A DNA stretch of 64,000 nucleotides, taken from contig SUXS01000009.1 in NCBI GenBank assembly GCA_015060865.1, positions 1-64,000 on the forward strand, in the 5' to 3' direction. The first letter of the stretch is position 1, and every line of letters begins with the position of its first letter. The position numbers and the translations under genes are program-made. The stretch is from Bacteroidales bacterium. Lineage in GTDB: Bacteria > Bacteroidota > Bacteroidia > Bacteroidales > Bacteroidaceae. The notes beneath the pieces were generated by a model, which was not told the DNA's origin, did no database searches, and saw nothing but the letters and a program-made list of their open reading frames with translations. Below, piece by piece: positions 1-8,122 of the stretch.

Positions 1-338
1 GACATTCCTCTGTGGGAAACACCTCCTCCATATAACAGCAGAAACCGCGGTAGTCTGTCCCATCGGGATAGATACCACGGTCTACCAATATGCGGAATAT
101 CGCCTGCCAGTGCACCTTGCGCGTGACGAGGTAACGCCCATCGGGCGTATGGTGGTGCATCAGCCTTTCCAACGAAGACGCTAACGAAGACGAAGACTGA
201 GCTTCGCGATGTTTACCCTTCGGATGGTAGTTCTCGTTATCGTCATCGTTGAAAAAAATTGAGAACTCAATTTTTTTCCATTCTCCTCTCCAGCGCCTCT
301 ATGCGCTCGATCAATTCTATTGGTACATTTTGGTACAT
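1..338 (-). pseudogene. Partial, frameshifted gene of unknown function cut by the window edge
   Basis: An ATG at 338 opens a frame beginning MYQNVPIELIERIEALERRM, a short amphipathic or coiled-coil-like start, which stops at a TGA at 67-69 of the 200s (267-269). A second frame, offset by one base, is open from there to base 1 and reads KIEFSIFFNDDDNENYHPKG and then on through a region containing VHWQAIFRILVDRG. The second frame has no ATG near its start, so the two pieces probably form one protein joined across the A7 run (T7 at 271-277 on the plus strand); removing one A fuses them. This could be a real mutation, a sequencing error or a +1 recoding site. I do not recognise the family. The C-terminus lies outside the window. 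Confidence 0.45.
252..277. repeat. Perfect A/T-tract palindrome inside the edge gene
   Basis: Arms of 12 bases (A7-TTGAG and CTCAA-T7) surround a 2-base centre at 264-265. The homopolymer arm is also the point where the reading frame of the edge gene is lost. It has the shape of a terminator but lies inside coding sequence. Confidence 0.6.
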
Positions 339-440
339 AATGATAGATATATTTAAGTATAAGATAGATATATTTTTCGTTACGGCGGATATACCTTATT
401 TGCCATTAATGAATATCAAGGTCTGTGACCTGTTAAACGA

Positions 441-545
441 GGGGTTGTAAACCCCTACCTCAGCACCATCGGATAAACATCCGATGGAACGAAACCACCA
501 AGTCCCACGCCGTGAGGTATGAGACTTGGCGGATGTGGTGATGGG
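441..545. repeat. Cluster of three adjacent hairpins, REP-like
   Basis: Hairpin A is GGGGTT-gta-AACCCC (441-455). Hairpin B pairs CATCGGAT (467-474) with ATCCGATG (479-486). Hairpin C pairs CCAAGTC (498-504) with GACTTGG (523-529). The outer parts (ACCCC at 450-454 and CACC near 464-467, against GGTG and GGGGT near 536-547) can also pair, giving a branched fold of about 100 nt. It lies just downstream of the stop of the barrel gene at 559 and may terminate it, but the multi-hairpin form resembles REP elements mobilised by RAYT transposases. No transposase is seen. Confidence 0.5.
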
Positions 546-558
546 GTAGCCCATAGGC

Positions 559-2868
559 TTATTTTAGAATACCGGCATCGGTGTCCTTGTTATTCAAGTC
601 GGCCTCTTGTATCTTGGGTTTGAAACCGTGATTCCAACGCCATGAGAGCGTCAAGAGGAAATGGTTACCTGCTTCGGGATTGCTTTGGCGGACAACTTTG
701 TGCACCACATCATTGAGTGTCTCTACACGATTGTTTGTACCTCCAGGCTGCAATGGTTGCTCCCAGGTCACGCCTATCTTGAAATTCTTCCAATTGTAGG
801 TGGCGTTAAGGGAACTTGTGTATTCGTTGTACCAAATGGTCTCTGCAAAAAGGCTGTTGTAGCGGCTCGCACAACGGGCTGAGAGATAGAACTTGCCGAG
901 ATAGCTTTCCAATGCGATATTGCCAGAGAAGAAACCTCGTTTGTTCGTATAGAGATAGCTTTTCGCATGAAAATGGTTGTAACTTCCCGTACCGCTGACT
1001 ATCAGTTTGTTATTGAAAGCTGCATAGCGTAGGTAGGCCGTCAGAACCAGCTGGTTCATATCACGTTGGTTTTGAGCCTCGTTGTCAAAGAACACCTGTC
1101 CGTCAATCTCAGTGCGGGTCACTGTTGGCATGATGGCATGTCTGTTGGATGCGTACGTAGCACTCAGCAAGGCATATACGTTAGCCTTATAGTAGGCTGC
1201 CCTCAACGTGTTTTCTATATGATTGAAAGGCTTGAGGAAGGGATTGCCTACACTACGCTCCCACTGGTCTTTTTGGATGATAATGTCATTCATTGAAGCC
1301 AAAGATGGCAGACGGGGAGCAAGGCTGAATCGATAGCCCAGACTGGTGGTGGACGAAACCCAATAATTGAGGTTGACCTGCGGATTGAGTATTTGCTTAT
1401 GATACTGGCCGTCCTTCTGGTTATAATACTGGTCATCCAAGGATAGGCTTGCGCTTCCCGAAAGTTGTTTCCAACGCCCATCTACCTGGACATAGGCATT
1501 GGAGTTTACATTGACCATCTGCGATGAGTTGTCAGTGCTCCCGACATAGTGATTCCGGGTATTGCCGTAGAAAGAACGAATACCGGAAGTGAAGCTACCC
1601 CATTGGAAACTCTTGTTGTATTTCACTTCACCGATTATGGAAGACTTTTGTCCTCTTACACCATAAGCCGTTCGAAAGCCACTTCCCTCCAGTTCGTAGA
1701 GGTAATCATAATCGGAATTTATGTGCGTTCCCACCACGTTGAAAATAAGCGCTTGGTTATTGGCCAAATATTTCTTGAGATATAGGTTCAGTGCGGGTGA
1801 CTCATTTTGGTCCTTGCTTCGGATATGGCTGGTATAGTCATCTTTTCCCGTCTCACTAACAAGATAGGAGCGTTCCTGCCGAGGATTGCGTCGCAAGTTG
1901 AGGTATCCCTGTGCTTGAAATACAAGATTGTCCGGCAAGGTGAGATTATACTTCAGTGTGGTTCCGTGAGTAGCCGAAAGTGTACGAGCCGAAAGGCTCT
2001 GGATGTGTACCGTGTGCCAGTCGCCATTGGGCAGGAGATATTGGCGCAAGTCATCGGAAGTCTGGTTTGAGAAGTTCTGGTAATTTTCGCTTTGGTTAAT
2101 GGTCAGTTGAGAGTTCTTTCGGTTATATGTGGCAAATACATTATTGTAACCATAAGTAATTTTGGTGGAATTTGTTGCGTTCACACCCAAGGCGACACCG
2201 TCTTGTGTCCTTTTCATTACAACGTTGATAGCCATCGCTAAGTTTGCTCCATACATCATCCCCGGGCTGCGGATAACCTCTATACGCTTTACCTGTTTCG
2301 GGTCAAGAATAGATATGTCGTTAGCATCAGCCGGGATATCATTGATGAGCAAGGCTACGCCTCCTGTGGGATCCATTGAAGAGACCGTCCTACTGATAGG
2401 ATTGACATCCAGTAAAGGGATGGGGAGTTTTTGCAACAGGTCCAATCCACCGCTGGACTTCTCCACTTGCTGCTCAGAAGGGTAGATATATTGTTTTCCT
2501 GTAGTGAACACGTTGCGGTCGGCCAAGACAGACACTTCGCCTATCAGCACGCTTTCTATGTACATCACCACTGTTCCCAAATCCAAATCTGAACCTTTGG
2601 CAACTTGCACCTCTGCTGTGTAGTCGGAATAGCCCACATAAGTACACGATAAAATGTACTTTCCTGCTTCAACGTCGTGTAGTACGAAAGTCCCATTGTC
2701 GGTAGTATACGTGGTAGCCACGACCTTGGCGCTCTTTGTCGTACGGATAGAAACGTTCACGCCGCTTATAGGTGCGTTATCCTCGCCGCACACTGTTCCC
2801 GTAAGATTTTCGGCTTGCAAGTATAAACAGCAAAAAAGTGATAAAAAAAGAATGCTAAAAAATCTCAT
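559..2868 (-). CDS. TonB-dependent-receptor-like outer membrane beta-barrel protein
   Basis: The 769-aa protein has a signal peptide (residues 1-19), a carboxypeptidase-regulatory-like beta-sandwich at about 20-105, a plug-like region at about 130-225 (with LINDIPADANDISILDP and VIRSPGMMYG), then a long aromatic-rich barrel. This order fits the Bacteroidetes outer-membrane barrel family (OMP_b-brl_3 type) related to TonB receptors rather than SusC, and no SusD partner follows. Its substrate cannot be inferred. It is a single gene with its own promoter at 2991-3021, divergent from the HipA-like pair. The start at 2868 is an ATG just before the hydrophobic signal sequence. Confidence 0.85.
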   Translation of the reverse strand: MRFFSILFLSLFCCLYLQAENLTGTVCGEDNAPISGVNVSIRTTKSAKVVATTYTTDNGTFVLHDVEAGKYILSCTYVGYSDYTAEVQVAKGSDLDLGTVVMYIESVLIGEVSVLADRNVFTTGKQYIYPSEQQVEKSSGGLDLLQKLPIPLLDVNPISRTVSSMDPTGGVALLINDIPADANDISILDPKQVKRIEVIRSPGMMYGANLAMAINVVMKRTQDGVALGVNATNSTKITYGYNNVFATYNRKNSQLTINQSENYQNFSNQTSDDLRQYLLPNGDWHTVHIQSLSARTLSATHGTTLKYNLTLPDNLVFQAQGYLNLRRNPRQERSYLVSETGKDDYTSHIRSKDQNESPALNLYLKKYLANNQALIFNVVGTHINSDYDYLYELEGSGFRTAYGVRGQKSSIIGEVKYNKSFQWGSFTSGIRSFYGNTRNHYVGSTDNSSQMVNVNSNAYVQVDGRWKQLSGSASLSLDDQYYNQKDGQYHKQILNPQVNLNYWVSSTTSLGYRFSLAPRLPSLASMNDIIIQKDQWERSVGNPFLKPFNHIENTLRAAYYKANVYALLSATYASNRHAIMPTVTRTEIDGQVFFDNEAQNQRDMNQLVLTAYLRYAAFNNKLIVSGTGSYNHFHAKSYLYTNKRGFFSGNIALESYLGKFYLSARCASRYNSLFAETIWYNEYTSSLNATYNWKNFKIGVTWEQPLQPGGTNNRVETLNDVVHKVVRQSNPEAGNHFLLTLSWRWNHGFKPKIQEADLNNKDTDAGILK

Positions 2869-2990
2869 GATGTCTTATTTTATGTTTTAAATACCTTTTT
2901 TCATATCAACATACACGCGAGTCTGCTAATCGTTCGTTTTTTTAACACCGTTTAACTTCTCTCTGATTCTGTACACACGAGATTGTGAGG

Positions 2991-3021
2991 CAAATGTAAA
3001 CAATTATTCCGACATAACAAA
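2991..3021 (-). promoter_or_regulatory. Bacteroidetes-type promoter for the barrel gene
   Basis: On the minus strand a TACATTTG box (2991-2998, consensus TAnnTTTG) is preceded by TTTG (3018-3021) with a 19-base gap, matching the known Bacteroides -7/-33 promoter. The leader to the ATG is about 115 nt. Confidence 0.7.
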
Positions 3022-3242
3022 AAGAAACCACGAAACCGAACTACCCTGCCGCCTGACACTCGTTTTCGCGTTGGAGCTGAGAAAATAATTAAGCAAGCTT
3101 GATATTATTTCGCGAGTGCAGAATACTTTCGAGGAAAACGGATATTTTTGCACACATTTAAATTTGTTTTCTCTGATTAAGTGTCGTTAATATTAGAAAT
3201 AGTATGAAGACACGTTAAAAAGTCCCCTTACTATTGTTTTTT

Positions 3243-3274
3243 CTTGTATCTTTCTCTGGAAAAACGTACCTTTG
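3243..3274 (+). promoter_or_regulatory. Promoter of the HipA-like pair
   Basis: TACCTTTG at 3267-3274 matches the -7 consensus, with CTTG (3243-3246, three of four matches to TTTG) 20 bases upstream. Transcription would start near 3281, downstream of the longer in-frame TTG start at 3244, so the ATG at 3295 is chosen as the real start. Confidence 0.6.
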
Positions 3275-3294
3275 CCTTTCAAAAGGCAGTAAAT

Positions 3295-4311
3295 ATGGGA
3301 TTTGACAAAATACCTATCCACAAGATTGAGCATTTTACAGGCAAACGCCAAATGAATATTCATAAGGTGTTTGTTGTAAAACGTAAGGATTATTTTGTTG
3401 ATGATTCCATTACCATAGATGGTGATGCTCCCAAGAAATTTGTTGGAATATATGACTATGGGTTGCTTGAACACAAGCGTCGTGCAAATCGAAAGAATTG
3501 GATTCGATATATAGCTAAGACGGGGCACAAATGGTATCCTGTAGAGTCTATTACAGAGTTGTTGCTCAATAAGCTTGGTCTTATTTTTGGTCTGAATATG
3601 GCCGAGTCTAGAGTAGTAATGTTGGGAGGACAGTTAAGATTCCTTAGTCGATATTTCTTGAATTCAGAAAGAGAGGAACTTGTGCACGGAGCTGATATCT
3701 TGGCGGGATTCTTGAATGACTCACCACTGTTTGTGGAAGAAGTTGACAAACAAAAATTGACTAATGAGTGGTTTACACTTCAACTGATTGAACAGGCCGT
3801 CGAAAACATGTTTCTTCACCAAAAGGAGGAGATAATGTACAACCTTTCGAAACTTATAATCTTCGATGCTGTAGTAGGCAACAATGATAGGCATTTTTTC
3901 AATTGGGGAGTTGTCAGATCTATAGACAGTCGTTTCCAACCCTATTTCTCGCCTATTTATGATACAGCCAGGGGATTGTTTTGGAATGATTCGGAAGAGA
4001 AACTAAGAAAAATCATTGAGGTAAACAAAACTATAGACAGCCATATAAAAAAGTATTGCAAAGAATCAAAACCTAAAATAGGTTGGGATGGCGAACCGAA
4101 GTTAAACCATTTTAGCTTATTTGAAAGGATATACAAGAACGAATTCTATATTTCAGCAGATGAGATAAGGACGTTGTTAGACCCCACTGTATTGGAAGAG
4201 ATGATTGCTGAAGTGAAACAAAATTTTGGAGATCTTATCAGCCCGAATCGAACCACAATGATTTGTAAGTGTTTAGAATACCGTTTTAATTATTTAAGAA
4301 AGATGTTATGA
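3295..4311 (+). CDS. HipA-like Ser/Thr kinase domain protein (HipT-like)
   Basis: The 338-aa protein carries the HipA C-terminal kinase hallmarks: an IAKTG segment with a candidate ATP-site lysine in the N-lobe, the catalytic GNNDRHFFNWG (about residues 195-205, the HipA GN.D.H..N motif) and PIYDTARGLFWN (about 220, the metal-binding D). It lacks the HipA N-terminal subdomain, which instead sits in the next gene. This is the split arrangement known from HipBST-type systems, where the small HipS-like protein neutralises the kinase, but here the kinase comes first and no HipB-like helix-turn-helix gene is visible. HipA kinases phosphorylate aminoacyl-tRNA synthetases; the target here is unknown. 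The gene pair is AT-rich compared with the operons on both sides, suggesting transfer. Confidence 0.75.
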   Translation: MGFDKIPIHKIEHFTGKRQMNIHKVFVVKRKDYFVDDSITIDGDAPKKFVGIYDYGLLEHKRRANRKNWIRYIAKTGHKWYPVESITELLLNKLGLIFGLNMAESRVVMLGGQLRFLSRYFLNSEREELVHGADILAGFLNDSPLFVEEVDKQKLTNEWFTLQLIEQAVENMFLHQKEEIMYNLSKLIIFDAVVGNNDRHFFNWGVVRSIDSRFQPYFSPIYDTARGLFWNDSEEKLRKIIEVNKTIDSHIKKYCKESKPKIGWDGEPKLNHFSLFERIYKNEFYISADEIRTLLDPTVLEEMIAEVKQNFGDLISPNRTTMICKCLEYRFNYLRKML

Positions 4312-4691
4312 CAAAAATAAAGAAAATATTTACCCGTTTATTTTGGTCGGAAAGCCAACAAGATGTGGTGTTGACTTCCAATGACGAAGCGGAGTTTAAT
4401 CTAAAATTGGGTAAGTTGTGCATTGGTACGCTTTACTATAGTGAAGGTATCTGGGTGTTTACCTATAGCAACGAGTTCAAAATACAGAACAAGATATTGC
4501 CTTTGGCAAACTTCCCCTCCAAAGAAAAGGAGTATTCTACTCGGGAGCTGTGGCCATTCTTTACATCGCGTATTCCGAGTAATGCCCAACTACAGTTGGA
4601 TAAAGATATGCCACGGGAGGATATAATCACACTCTTACGTCGATTTGGACGTCGCACTATTGCTAATCCTTACGAATTATCTCCTGTATAA
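4308..4691 (+). CDS. HipA N-terminal-domain protein (HipS-like)
   Basis: The 127-aa protein overlaps the kinase stop by ATGA, implying coupled translation. The core reads G-x-L then a WVFTY strand, a LPLANFP turn and ELWPFFTSRIPS, the pattern of the HipA N-terminal subdomain (Couple_hipA type), in which the FF.s.iP stretch follows the beta-strands. A C-terminal helix (ITLLRRFG) follows. In tripartite HipBST the HipS protein acts as antitoxin; that role is inferred here, not shown. A strong bidirectional terminator follows directly. Confidence 0.65.
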   Translation: MTKIKKIFTRLFWSESQQDVVLTSNDEAEFNLKLGKLCIGTLYYSEGIWVFTYSNEFKIQNKILPLANFPSKEKEYSTRELWPFFTSRIPSNAQLQLDKDMPREDIITLLRRFGRRTIANPYELSPV

Positions 4692-4711
4692 GAGTATATA
4701 GGAATATCAAA

Positions 4712-4760
4712 ACAGTCCCTACCAAGAAATATCTTACGTGATATTATTGGTAGGGACTGT
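4712..4760. terminator. Bidirectional terminator between convergent genes
   Basis: A perfect 14-bp stem (ACAGTCCCTACCAA at 4712-4725 with its complement at 4747-4760) continues as an inner AATATC/GATATT stem. It separates the plus-strand HipA pair from the minus-strand SusCD operon end. Confidence 0.8.
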
Positions 4761-4788
4761 TCTCTATACTATTGTTGTTCGATAGTTA

Positions 4789-6513
4789 TCAATATACCAT
4801 CTTGTATATATAGTCGTACACGAATTGCATGTCGTGGATTTCGCCCCAGCGGTTGCCGTCGTTGTCGCGGTCGTAGAAGAGTGTGGGGAAGTCTTCATCG
4901 ATGTCGGCAGCGGTGGTGAACTTCACCTCGGCGATGGCGCCGTGGGTGCCGTCGTAGAGGGCGATGGTGAGGTGGAGGCCAAGGTCGTCGCTGAAAGTGG
5001 AGCTCTCCTCGGTGCGGAACTTGATGCGGGTGACCTCATAGCCTTCGGGGGCTTGGTAGACGGGATACTTGTCGCCGTTGGAGACGTTGTAGCGGTATAC
5101 GGTGCCGCCCTCGGCAAAGAAGAGGTTCGAGGTGGTGAACCATGCGTTGTAGGTGATGGTGCTCATGTGGGTGGGGGTGAGGCCGGTGAGCTGTTTCTCG
5201 CTGATGATGGTGTAGGCGGCAAGTGGCTCGTTCTCGGCAGGGGCACCGCGGCGCTGGGGGGCTTTGCTGCCGTCGCCAATGTCTTCCATGCGGAGCTCGT
5301 AGCGGTAGTAGTGGCCGGTGGTCTCATCCTTGAAGATGAAGTAGGCGTTTTGCTGGTCGTAGCTGTCGCGGTAGTTGATGTAGCCCATCACGGCGGTCAT
5401 CGTGGCGGGCGAATGCTGCAGGGTGGCGAGCTTGACATGGGCATCGAGCAGGGGGCTCTGCGACATGTAGCCGGGCTTGATGGAGTTGCCTTCGTCCTTG
5501 GCAAACCCTTGGTCTTCCTTGGCGGCATAGAGGAAACGGCCATGCTTGGCATCCCATAGGAGGAAGCGGTTGTGGGTGATGGTGGCGGCGGTGATGTCGT
5601 AGTCGGTCTGATGGGGCAGGTCGGGGTTGCCCTCGCAGGCGAGGCCGGGCTTGTAGAGGGCGTGTACGTAGTTGCCTACGTATACCTCGCCCGTCTCGGT
5701 GAGTACGACCTTGTACTGGGTGTAATTGGCGGGGTCGCCCGTCTGCATGGTGCGGCGGTAGGCGAAGGTCTCGCTTTCGGGCTTGAACATCTGTTCGGAG
5801 GTGAACTTCACGTTCATGCCGTGGGGGTTGTAGCCTCGGGTATCGCCTTGGTTGCCGAAGAGGGTGAGGGTGCTGGTGGTGCCGATATTAACCAGATTTT
5901 CGGGGATGTTGTAATAGGTGGTATAGCCGAGGCCTGTGGCGTTCTCGTAGTGGTTGTTGTCGTTGGTGACGTGCTTGACGTCGGTGTAGATCTTGGTTTC
6001 GTTACCGATGACCTCGATGTTGCCCAGCTTGCGCTGGCCCTCCTGTCCGTGGAGTACGAAGAGGCTGTTCTTGAACAGGGGGCGTGTGGCGAGCCTGAAC
6101 GAGGAGTAGTGTGAGAGGTCGGTGGAGCGGTCGTAGATCTGCAGGAAGATGTTGTACTCCATGGCTTGGCCTACGGGGAGTGTCACTTCGAGGTAGCCCT
6201 TGGTGCGCAGCGTGTCGCGCACCTGTCTGCCTTGCTCATTGGCATAGGTGCGGCACCAGTAGAAGTCCAGTTCGTCGAGGGTGGTGGCGATGGACTGCTC
6301 CACGGTGGCCTCGATACGGCGCACCCTGTCTGAGTCGTTGAGTGCCTGCTGCACCTCGATGACATCGCCTCCGGCAGCTGTTGTCGCCGAGGGGGTGAAG
6401 GTGACGGAGCGTATTTCGTTCATTGTACCTAAGGTGTAGTCGTAGTTACCTTGGTCTTTGTAGCAGCCTGTGAGCAGGAGGGCCAGCAGGAGGTAGGGGG
6501 TTATCTTTTTCAT
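4789..6513 (-). CDS. PKD-like family lipoprotein of the SusCD operon
   Basis: The 574-aa protein starts with a lipoprotein signal (LLLTGC, Cys at residue 17) and then YKDQGNYDY, a start typical of the Bacteroidetes PKD-like lipoprotein family that is encoded with SusC, SusD and DUF4843 proteins. The N-terminal third looks like immunoglobulin or PKD strands; the rest is a beta-rich, propeller-like region with repeated aromatic strands. It is presumably displayed at the outer membrane and helps bind or process the operon's substrate; its exact role is unknown. It is the last gene of the minus-strand operon. GC content is high and opposite-strand frames are open, a by-product of codon bias. Confidence 0.75.
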   Translation of the reverse strand: MKKITPYLLLALLLTGCYKDQGNYDYTLGTMNEIRSVTFTPSATTAAGGDVIEVQQALNDSDRVRRIEATVEQSIATTLDELDFYWCRTYANEQGRQVRDTLRTKGYLEVTLPVGQAMEYNIFLQIYDRSTDLSHYSSFRLATRPLFKNSLFVLHGQEGQRKLGNIEVIGNETKIYTDVKHVTNDNNHYENATGLGYTTYYNIPENLVNIGTTSTLTLFGNQGDTRGYNPHGMNVKFTSEQMFKPESETFAYRRTMQTGDPANYTQYKVVLTETGEVYVGNYVHALYKPGLACEGNPDLPHQTDYDITAATITHNRFLLWDAKHGRFLYAAKEDQGFAKDEGNSIKPGYMSQSPLLDAHVKLATLQHSPATMTAVMGYINYRDSYDQQNAYFIFKDETTGHYYRYELRMEDIGDGSKAPQRRGAPAENEPLAAYTIISEKQLTGLTPTHMSTITYNAWFTTSNLFFAEGGTVYRYNVSNGDKYPVYQAPEGYEVTRIKFRTEESSTFSDDLGLHLTIALYDGTHGAIAEVKFTTAADIDEDFPTLFYDRDNDGNRWGEIHDMQFVYDYIYKMVY

Positions 6514-6528
6514 GAGTTCTTTTTATTA

Positions 6529-6565
6529 GTTAGGAGTTAGGAATTAGGAGTTAGGAGTTAGGAGT
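6529..6565. repeat. Heptamer array, word GTTAGGA
   Basis: Five tandem, slightly varied copies of the 7-mer (one copy has ATTAGGA) lie directly upstream of the PKD-like gene start. Confidence 0.8.
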
Positions 6566-6735
6566 TTTACCCCCTCCGCTCCATTTTGCTAAAGCTTCAT
6601 TTCGCTCGTCCCCCTTAAAGGGCGACAGTTCTCTTTGATTAGTTTCATCGCGTGTGCAGACTATCTGAAAGCACTGTCCCTCTTTAAGGGGCCAACGCGA
6701 GATGAGCGTTGCTCAGGATGACACTATCTGCCTGT
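6566..6735. other. Non-coding spacer with REP-like end
   Basis: There is no gene. The stretch contains two CCCTT/AAGGG-type segments and ends in GCTCAGGATGACA (near 6710-6722), close to the end of the element at 54325-54440 (GCTCAGCATGACA). It is probably a degraded member of the same dispersed family. Confidence 0.4.
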
Positions 6736-6737
6736 TT

Positions 6738-6768
6738 CAATTTTCAATTTTTAATTTTCAATTTTCAA
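6738..6768. repeat. Heptamer array, word CAATTTT
   Basis: Four copies in exact 7-base register (one is TAATTTT) run up to the stop of the DUF4843 gene. Confidence 0.8.
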
Positions 6769-8110
6769 GTTCCACTTCCGGTATATCATATCTTCGTGAT
6801 GCAGGGCGCTTGTCGTTGGCGGCCTTGATGAGGCGGTAGCACTCCTTGAGGCGCTCCTCACCAGCCAGCTCCTTGGTGCCCAGCGGTGTGGGGTCCCAGG
6901 TGTAGGTGCCGGTTGCCGTGTCGTACATGAAGGGGAGTATGGAGGCGGCGATGAATGTGTCCGCACCATCGTCCTTCATCATGGTCTTCAGCATGAACTG
7001 GTATTTTTCGTCCTCGTAGTCGCCAAAGTATTTCTTCACGATGGCTGCTGTGCCCAGTCCGTTGGGGTCGTCCCACCAGTAGGGGATGCGCACATTGTAG
7101 TTTACATTGCTCTTCATCTCTACCCAGCAGAGGTTCCTGTATTCGGCTATGGGGTAGCCCTGAGGGGCATAGGTGTAATACTCATTGAGCATGTAGAGCA
7201 CATCGTCCTTGTGGAAGTCACTGGCCTCCTCCTGCATCTTCTGCTGGCCAGCCTCGCTGGCATAGAGGGCCGCGATGTCACGGGTGTTGGAGCCTCCGAG
7301 CATGGTGGTGAAGCGGCAGAACTTGCTGGCTCTATACATGCCCAGCTGCCCCTCATGGAGTGTCCAGAAGTAGGGCATGTGGTAGTCGGGGTAGTCGCTC
7401 TCCTTCAGGATGGGGAGGTCTACAACAATGGGTTCGGTGGGCTCTTGGGCCAACAGGGCATTCACGGCGCTCACGTTGAGGGCGAGGATGGCGTCGAAGA
7501 GGTGCATGCCGAGATTGCTGTCGTAGAGGGTGGCATAGAACTGGTCGTTGCCGGTGTGCTGGGCGAGGAAGATGTGCTTCTCCTTCGTCCACTGCCCCAG
7601 GTAGGTGTCCATGTGGCTGTACCATACCGAGGGCATGCTGTACGACTCGGTCACGTAGAGGTTCACCTCATCCTTGCCGGCAATGCCAGTGCCCAGATCG
7701 CCACTACCGTCGAGGTAGATGCATACGGCGTAGGTGGAGTCCTCTTTCTCGGGTCGGCACACCTTGATGTCGATGGTCTTCTCATACTCGTTGCCGGAGA
7801 AGATGACCTCATCGATGGTGACGTCGGCCAGGGCATACCCTTCGATGGGCTTGGTCTTGATGGCGAGTGTGCGGGCCTCCTCCTTGAGGTAGCCGAGCAG
7901 TTTCACCTTGAGCGGAAGGCTCACCGTGTCGGGGTGGCCCACGATGTGGTCGCTGAAGTTGAGCACGCGCTCAAAGTCAGACGCATACCCGTAGTCGAAG
8001 TAGGCGCCGTTGGCCCCTTCGTCGTAGAAGTCGGGCTCTATCTTCTCGCAAGCTGCCAGGCCAAAGGCAAGGCACAGCAGGCAGGCTATGTGGGGAATAT
8101 TCTTTCTCAT
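6758..8110 (-). CDS. DUF4843-type lipoprotein of the SusCD operon
   Basis: The 450-aa protein has a lipoprotein signal (FGLAAC, Cys at about residue 21) followed by EKIEPDFYDEGANGAYFDY. This start and the following beta-rich section match the DUF4843 family, which is almost always found between SusD and a PKD-like lipoprotein. A long C-terminal extension with DDPNGLG and PFMYDTATGTYTWDPTP has no function I recognise. The protein should be attached to the outer membrane. It lies 12 nt downstream of SusD and so is cotranscribed. The stop region overlaps a heptamer array. Confidence 0.75.
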   Translation of the reverse strand: MRKNIPHIACLLCLAFGLAACEKIEPDFYDEGANGAYFDYGYASDFERVLNFSDHIVGHPDTVSLPLKVKLLGYLKEEARTLAIKTKPIEGYALADVTIDEVIFSGNEYEKTIDIKVCRPEKEDSTYAVCIYLDGSGDLGTGIAGKDEVNLYVTESYSMPSVWYSHMDTYLGQWTKEKHIFLAQHTGNDQFYATLYDSNLGMHLFDAILALNVSAVNALLAQEPTEPIVVDLPILKESDYPDYHMPYFWTLHEGQLGMYRASKFCRFTTMLGGSNTRDIAALYASEAGQQKMQEEASDFHKDDVLYMLNEYYTYAPQGYPIAEYRNLCWVEMKSNVNYNVRIPYWWDDPNGLGTAAIVKKYFGDYEDEKYQFMLKTMMKDDGADTFIAASILPFMYDTATGTYTWDPTPLGTKELAGEERLKECYRLIKAANDKRPASRRYDIPEVELEN

Positions 8111-8122
8111 AGTGTCACATGT

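Noticed and set aside
3244-3294. Upstream TTG start giving a 355-aa HipA-like protein
   Set aside because: The TTG lies within the predicted promoter (-33/-7 boxes at 3243-3274), so the ATG at 3295 is preferred.
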